Part shown: in pieces, positions 60,381 through 64,000 of the stretch | Layout: each line of letters opens with the position of its first letter | Position numbering within the stretch: position 1 is the first letter of the stretch | From: Candidatus Aminicenantota bacterium | GTDB lineage: Bacteria > Acidobacteriota > Aminicenantia > Aminicenantales > UBA4085 | NCBI GenBank assembly: GCA_003141555.1 | Contig: PLMN01000018.1 | Coordinates: 1-64,000 of the forward strand | DNA: 64,000 bases | Direction of reading: 5' to 3' | Position numbers and translations under genes: made by a program | The notes under the pieces: model-generated | What the model was told of the DNA's origin: nothing | Database searches by the model: none | What the model saw: the letters and a program-made list of their open reading frames with translations, nothing else

Positions 60381-61556
60381 ATGAAGAAGACTCTCGGAAT
60401 CCTGCTCGCGGCGGCGGTCGCCGGCTTTGCGGCCCTCGCCCCTGCCCAGAACGACCTGGCCGCCCGGATCAAAAGGGTGGAGAACGGGCTGGCCCCTGTC
60501 AAGGCGGCGCCGGATGCTGCGGGGGCGAACCTCCGCGATCGAATGGATGCGCTCAAAGTGCCGGGGGCGAGCATCGCGGTCATCAACGACTTCAAAGTCG
60601 AATGGGCCAGGGGCTATGGCGTTCTGGACGCGGAGACGAAGGAGCCCGTGAGCGTCTCGACGCTCTTCCAGGCGGCGTCCATCAGCAAGCCCGTGACGGC
60701 CATGGCCGCCCTTAAGCTGGTCCAGGACCGGCGGCTCGATCTCGACGCGGACGTCAATTCCGTTCTGGCGTCCTGGAAGCTTCCCGGCAACGAATTCACG
60801 GCCAAGACCAAAGTCACCCTCAGGCGGCTTTTGAGCCACACCGGCGGGCTGACCGTCCACGGCTTTCCGGGATATGCGGTCCCGGGGCCGGTTCCGACGC
60901 TGCTCATGGTCCTCGACGGCGTAGCGCCGGCGAACACGCCCCCGATCCGGGTCGACATGGAGCCCGGGCGGGCGTTCCGATATTCGGGCGGCGGCTATGC
61001 GATCGTGCAGCAGATGATGCTCGACGTCGAGGGGAAGGCGTTCCCCGAGCTGATGCGCGACCTCGTGCTCTCGCCGGTCGGAATGTACGACAGCACGTTC
61101 GAACAGCCGCTTCCGGCCGACAGGCTGAAGGGCGCGGCCGCGGGCCACGGAACCGGCGGGGCGCTCGTTCCCGGCAAACGGCACACCTATCCGGAGATGG
61201 CGGCGGCGGGGCTGTGGACGACGCCGACCGATCTCGCGGCGTTCGCCATCGAGATCCAGAATAGCGTTCTGGGGCGGTCGAACAAGGTTCTGTCCCGGGC
61301 GATGGTCGAGAAGATGCTGACCCCGGTTCTCCAGAACTTCGGTCTGGGACTGGGGATCGATCCCGTCGGCGGATACTTCCAGCACGACGGCGGGAACGCG
61401 GGCTTCACCTGCGTCCTCTATGCGGGCCAGCGGTCGGGAAAGGGCGTCGTCGTCATGACCAATTCCGACAACGGCGGCCCGCTGTTTGGGGAGATCCTGC
61501 GGAGCGTCGCCCGGGAATACGCCTGGGAGAATTTCTTCACCGAGCCGAAAAAATAA
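60381..61556 (+). CDS. beta-lactamase-family serine hydrolase, exported
   Basis: A 391-aa class C beta-lactamase/esterase-fold protein with a Sec signal (TLGILLAAAVAGFAALAP). The SxxK motif is SISK near residue 101; the YxN position is YSG (FRYSGGGYAI) and the third motif is HDGGN. It differs from true class C beta-lactamases at both of these positions, which suits an esterase or peptidase. It lacks the C-terminal membrane domain of the protein at 21390. It is probably co-transcribed with the GH36 gene. Confidence 0.87.
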   Translation: MKKTLGILLAAAVAGFAALAPAQNDLAARIKRVENGLAPVKAAPDAAGANLRDRMDALKVPGASIAVINDFKVEWARGYGVLDAETKEPVSVSTLFQAASISKPVTAMAALKLVQDRRLDLDADVNSVLASWKLPGNEFTAKTKVTLRRLLSHTGGLTVHGFPGYAVPGPVPTLLMVLDGVAPANTPPIRVDMEPGRAFRYSGGGYAIVQQMMLDVEGKAFPELMRDLVLSPVGMYDSTFEQPLPADRLKGAAAGHGTGGALVPGKRHTYPEMAAAGLWTTPTDLAAFAIEIQNSVLGRSNKVLSRAMVEKMLTPVLQNFGLGLGIDPVGGYFQHDGGNAGFTCVLYAGQRSGKGVVVMTNSDNGGPLFGEILRSVAREYAWENFFTEPKK

Positions 61557-61581
61557 CGGAGCCCGCCGCATCAAATAAGGC

Positions 61582-61611
61582 TTGACAATCAAAATAATTG
61601 TAATATACAAT
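61582..61611 (+). promoter_or_regulatory. sigma-70-type promoter of the marR-hgcAB operon
   Basis: TTGACA at 61582-61587 and TACAAT at 61606-61611 are separated by 18 bp, just upstream of the regulator gene. Local sequence is strikingly AT-rich. The spacer and -10 are covered by a perfect palindrome. Confidence 0.75.
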
Positions 61612-61615
61612 TATT
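61593..61615 (+). promoter_or_regulatory. palindromic operator for the MarR-type regulator
   Basis: AATAATTGTA-ATA-TACAATTATT is a perfect inverted repeat with 10-bp arms and a 3-bp centre, overlapping the -10 element. Size and position are those of an autoregulatory MarR-family site: bound repressor would block polymerase. Confidence 0.72.
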
Positions 61616-61634
61616 ACATAAACAAATAATTGCC

Positions 61635-62111
61635 ATGAACATGAACACTCAAAAAATCAGGCTGTTGAGGGAGAAGCTCAGGATTCTCGAACGGGAATCG
61701 ATGGGCGCCTTGGATCAGGAAGGGGCCTGTTGCGGCTTGACGCTTTCCCAGTGCCATACGGTGATGGAGATAGGCCTCAAGGGCGACATGTCGCTGGTCG
61801 ATTTAGCGAACTCGCTGGGCCTGGATGCCAGCACGCTCAGCCGCACGATCCAGGGTCTCGTCTTGATCGGCCTGGTGGTCCGCAAGGCCAACGAGAAGGA
61901 CCGACGCTATGTAACCCTCTCGCTGTCCGAACAGGGGAGGAAGGTCTACGAAGAGATCGACGGCGTCTATAACGCCTTCCTGGCCGGTGTCTTCGAACGG
62001 CTGCCCGCCGCCAAGCACGAGCGGATTCTCGAGGACATCGGCTTGTTCGTCGATGCCGTGCGCGCCGTCAACGAAGCGACCGGATGCTGCCGGCCCGGGA
62101 GGAAGTCGTGA
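61635..62111 (+). CDS. MarR-family regulator with two vicinal cysteine pairs
   Basis: A 158-aa winged-helix protein. The DNA-binding core matches MarR: LTLSQCHTVMEIGLKGDMSLVDLANSLGLDASTLSRTIQGLVLIGLVVRKANEKDRRYVTLSL, with the recognition helix STLSRTIQ and wing NEKDRRY. Unusually, it carries a Cys-Cys pair in the N-terminal helix (GACCGL) and another at the C-terminus (GCCRPG), plus a single Cys in SQCHTV, suggesting thiol-based metal sensing. It overlaps hgcA by GTGA (62108-62111), so it is co-translated with it. A palindrome in its promoter suggests autoregulation. Confidence 0.88.
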   Translation: MNMNTQKIRLLREKLRILERESMGALDQEGACCGLTLSQCHTVMEIGLKGDMSLVDLANSLGLDASTLSRTIQGLVLIGLVVRKANEKDRRYVTLSLSEQGRKVYEEIDGVYNAFLAGVFERLPAAKHERILEDIGLFVDAVRAVNEATGCCRPGRKS

Positions 62112-63256
62112 GTTGCTGCGGGCCCGAAGCCAAGCCGCCCGACGCCGGGGAATCCCGCAAGGACGCGCCCAAGACCGTTTGCTGCGGCGGCTCCCGGGTT
62201 TGCGAGTCGACGACGGAGGCTTCCTCGCTCGACGGGACGTCGTTCCCCTGGATCGAGCGGACAATCGAGACCCCGGCCGGGAACGTCCCCGTCGTGCGTA
62301 CCCGGCTCCTCCCCTCCGACCGGCATGGGACGTGGCGCGTGCGCTGGAATTTCGGCCGCATGTCCTACGCGGTCCCACCCGGCCTGTATGGCCTAGGATC
62401 GCCCGACCCGCCGTCGCCCGTCCTGGTCACGGCCAATTTCAAGCTGACGTTCGATCGCGTCCGGCGGCAGCTTGTGGGCCGGAGCGCTTGGCTCCTCGTC
62501 CTCGACACTAAGGGCATCAATGTCTGGTGCGCGGCGGGGGAGGGCACCTTCGGCACGGACGAGCTCATCGGCCGCATCGAATCGACCGGGCTCGCCCGCG
62601 TTGTGTCCCACCGGACGATCATCCTGCCGCAGCTCGGCGCGCCCGGGGTCGCTTCGCACCTCGTTACAAAAGCCACGAAATTCCACGTGGTCTTCGGCCC
62701 GGTGCGGGCGGAGGACATTCCCGCGTTCCTCGACGCCGGGCTGCGGGCGACGACCGAGATGCGGCGCGTCACGTTCCCGCTCAAGGATCGGCTGGTCCTG
62801 ACGCCCGTCGAGTTTATGCAGGTCGCCGGCAACCCGGTCTTCTTGGCGATCTTCGGCCTGTGGGCCCTCCAGATCCTGGGACTGAAGTTTATCCCGCTCG
62901 ACGGGCCGGCCTTCCTCGGAGCCGTTCTCATCGGGACGGTGGGCCTGCCGGCCCTGCTTCCCTGGATTCCCGTCCGGCCGTTCGCCCTCAAGGGCTGGAT
63001 CCTGGGCATGGCCTGGGCGATCGCGGTTTGCGCCTTCCGCGGCGTATCGCTTGCCACGCCCGCGGGCCGGCTGGCGGCCGCATCCTACGGACTCATCTAT
63101 CCCGCCCTGACCGCGTTCCTAGCCATGGGCTTCACGGGCTCGAGCACATTCACCTCGCTCTCGGGCGTGGTCAAGGAAATGAAATACGCCATCCCGGCGA
63201 TGATTCTGTCCGGGGCGCTCGGCCTTGCGGCCCTGGCCGCCCGCTATTTTGTCTGA
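62108..63256 (+). CDS. hgcA: HgcA, corrinoid protein of mercury methylation
   Basis: A 382-aa membrane corrinoid protein transferring a methyl group to Hg(II). The cap-helix signature NVWCAAGEGTFGTDEL lies at residues 138-153. Cys141 would be the lower axial ligand of cobalt, and position 145 is Glu where most HgcA proteins have Lys. The N-terminal corrinoid domain (CdhD-like, PF03599) runs to ~230, followed by about five membrane helices (NPVFLAIFGLWALQILG to AMILSGALGLAALAARYF). A Cys-rich N-terminal extension has SCCGP and VCCGG. The GTG start is chosen because GGAGG lies 5 nt upstream and it overlaps the marR stop by 4 nt. HgcB follows, which separates it from CdhD of acetyl-CoA synthase. 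Confidence 0.9.
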   Translation: MSCCGPEAKPPDAGESRKDAPKTVCCGGSRVCESTTEASSLDGTSFPWIERTIETPAGNVPVVRTRLLPSDRHGTWRVRWNFGRMSYAVPPGLYGLGSPDPPSPVLVTANFKLTFDRVRRQLVGRSAWLLVLDTKGINVWCAAGEGTFGTDELIGRIESTGLARVVSHRTIILPQLGAPGVASHLVTKATKFHVVFGPVRAEDIPAFLDAGLRATTEMRRVTFPLKDRLVLTPVEFMQVAGNPVFLAIFGLWALQILGLKFIPLDGPAFLGAVLIGTVGLPALLPWIPVRPFALKGWILGMAWAIAVCAFRGVSLATPAGRLAAASYGLIYPALTAFLAMGFTGSSTFTSLSGVVKEMKYAIPAMILSGALGLAALAARYFV

Positions 63257-63276
63257 TCGAATCGCGGAGGACGCCG

Positions 63277-63549
63277 ATGCCGTACCGTCACCTCAAGAAC
63301 GTGGCCACATTGGAATACGATCCGGCGAAGTGCACCGGCTGCCGCCTGTGCGTCGAGGTCTGCCCGCACGCGGTGTTCGTCATGGACGGGAAGAAAGCCC
63401 GCCTGGTCGACAAGGACCTCTGCATGGAATGCGGGGCCTGCTTGCGCAACTGCCCGTTCGGCGCTATCGCGGTCGAGCCGGGCGTCGGCTGCGCCTACGC
63501 CATCCTCATGAGCCGGCTCAAGGGACGCAAGATCACCTGCGGCGACTGA
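63277..63549 (+). CDS. hgcB: HgcB, ferredoxin partner of HgcA
   Basis: A 90-aa protein with two [4Fe-4S] motifs: CTGCRLCVEVCP and CMECGACLRNCP. The ECGAC sequence is the signature separating HgcB from ordinary ferredoxins. A GVGCAYAI segment follows. The C-terminus ends KITCGD, so only one Cys remains where a terminal Cys-Cys pair is usual. HgcB is thought to reduce the HgcA corrinoid to Co(I) and pass Hg(II). GGAGG stands 6 nt before the ATG, and the gene follows hgcA by 20 nt. Confidence 0.9.
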   Translation: MPYRHLKNVATLEYDPAKCTGCRLCVEVCPHAVFVMDGKKARLVDKDLCMECGACLRNCPFGAIAVEPGVGCAYAILMSRLKGRKITCGD

Positions 63550-63584
63550 GGCCGCTCCCTTCTCGGCCGTATTTTGCCTGGGGC

Positions 63585-63609
63585 GGAGCGGCGGCCGCCT
63601 CCTTTTTTT
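63585..63609 (+). terminator. Rho-independent terminator of the marR-hgcAB operon
   Basis: GGAGCGGCGGCCGCCTCC can fold into a G/C-rich stem with one bulge and is followed directly by seven T residues. It lies 36 nt after the hgcB stop codon. Confidence 0.75.
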
Positions 63610-63720
63610 AACAAATTATTGACTAATTCTTGACAGCGCACTGACAACTCATTGTCCCTCCCCGGGCTATAGTCGAGGCGGATGAAGGCAACATCCGAAA
63701 GCGTAAAAGGAGGGATGAAC

Positions 63721-64000
63721 ATGAAAAAGCTGGCGGTCTTCTTAGGGGTCCTCGGTTTGGCGGTCTTCATGGCGGGCACGGCTCAAGCCGCGCCTCCCAT
63801 CCGTTTCTTCATCGGCGGATTCGCCGAAGCGGCCCATCTCATGCAATATCAGGGCCTGGGTTTCGGCGGGGAAATCGGCGTCGCCGTTTCCGATCTCATC
63901 AGCCTCTCGGCCGAAGTCGCCACGGGCAGCGCCTCGTTGAACTACGACTCGTCAAGCTCCTACTCGACCACTCATGAGACGGTGAAATTGACCATGATGC
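63721..64000 (+). CDS. exported, probably outer-membrane beta-barrel protein (N-terminal part)
   Basis: The window ends inside this gene after 93 codons. A Sec signal (MKKLAVFLGVLGLAVFMAGTAQA) precedes a mature part with alternating hydrophobic strands: IRFFIGGFAEAAHLM, GLGFGGEIGVAVSDLISLSAEVATGSASL. These resemble outer-membrane beta-barrel strands. The ATG at 63721 is chosen over 63715 because GGAGG sits 7 nt before it. Confidence 0.65.
   Translation, partial: MKKLAVFLGVLGLAVFMAGTAQAAPPIRFFIGGFAEAAHLMQYQGLGFGGEIGVAVSDLISLSAEVATGSASLNYDSSSSYSTTHETVKLTMM

Noticed and set aside
62108-63256. HgcA as a CdhD/AcsC corrinoid subunit of acetyl-CoA synthase
   Set aside because: The NVWCA motif, C-terminal membrane helices and an ECGAC ferredoxin directly downstream fit HgcA. 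No other acetyl-CoA synthase gene is nearby.

Overview
The window reads as one contig from a GC-rich, Gram-negative, probably anaerobic bacterium. Three things point that way: many Tat-type and Sec signal peptides, several radical-SAM, corrinoid or Fe-S proteins, and a fermentative phosphoketolase/acetate kinase module. The set of S46 peptidase, C69 peptidase, DUF362, cupin, CocE-type hydrolase and secreted glycosidase genes is typical of Acidobacteriota of the Aminicenantes type. That placement is inference from gene content only; no rRNA gene is present.

1-18.9 kb: a long minus-strand run for storage-glucan and sugar-phosphate metabolism. In transcription order it is pyruvate kinase, transaldolase, phosphoglucomutase, glycogen phosphorylase, a GH13 branching-type enzyme, 4-alpha-glucanotransferase, a mannose-1-P guanylyltransferase-like protein, a HAD phosphatase, a 40-aa membrane protein, a Cu-type P1B ATPase, acetate kinase, a double PRC-barrel protein and phosphoketolase (cut by the window edge). 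Glucan would be phosphorolysed to glucose-1-P and drained through the pentose-phosphate/phosphoketolase route to acetyl-P, acetate and ATP. A perfect sigma-54 (-24/-12) element precedes pyk. Two decayed duplicates lie inside the run: a 3' ackA fragment with an in-frame stop, and a HAD copy with an internal deletion.

18.9-29.4 kb: a mosaic and mobile zone. An IS630-type element with intact ends abuts a 5'-truncated tyrosine recombinase. Two 58-bp direct repeats, each carrying the 3' half of a tRNA-Lys(CUU), bracket a 2.7-kb segment with a serine beta-lactamase-like gene. Four copies of a ~34-bp dispersed repeat follow, two of which supply the stop codon and the last residues of unrelated membrane-protein genes.

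29.4-57 kb: chromosomal-looking genes. They include secreted peptidases, a leaderless ECF sigma/anti-sigma/CpxP-like trio, and decayed ComEA and ABC-permease fragments. A minus-strand cluster holds two DUF362 and two cupin paralogues, a rare cupin-cupin-SMP-30 fusion, an SBF transporter and a ThuA protein. Flippase-like, GH43-like, FAD oxidoreductase, SagB-like nitroreductase, KAS III, dienelactone hydrolase, sulfatase-maturase-like and C69 genes follow.

57-64 kb: a second perfect sigma-54 promoter precedes a small secreted protein. A GH36 alpha-galactosidase and a beta-lactamase-family protein come next. The most notable locus is last: a MarR-type regulator with vicinal cysteines, controlled by a palindrome in its own promoter, coupled to hgcA and hgcB, the mercury-methylation pair. 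HgcA has the NVWCAAG cap-helix signature with Glu where Lys is usual. The window ends inside an exported, probably outer-membrane, protein gene.
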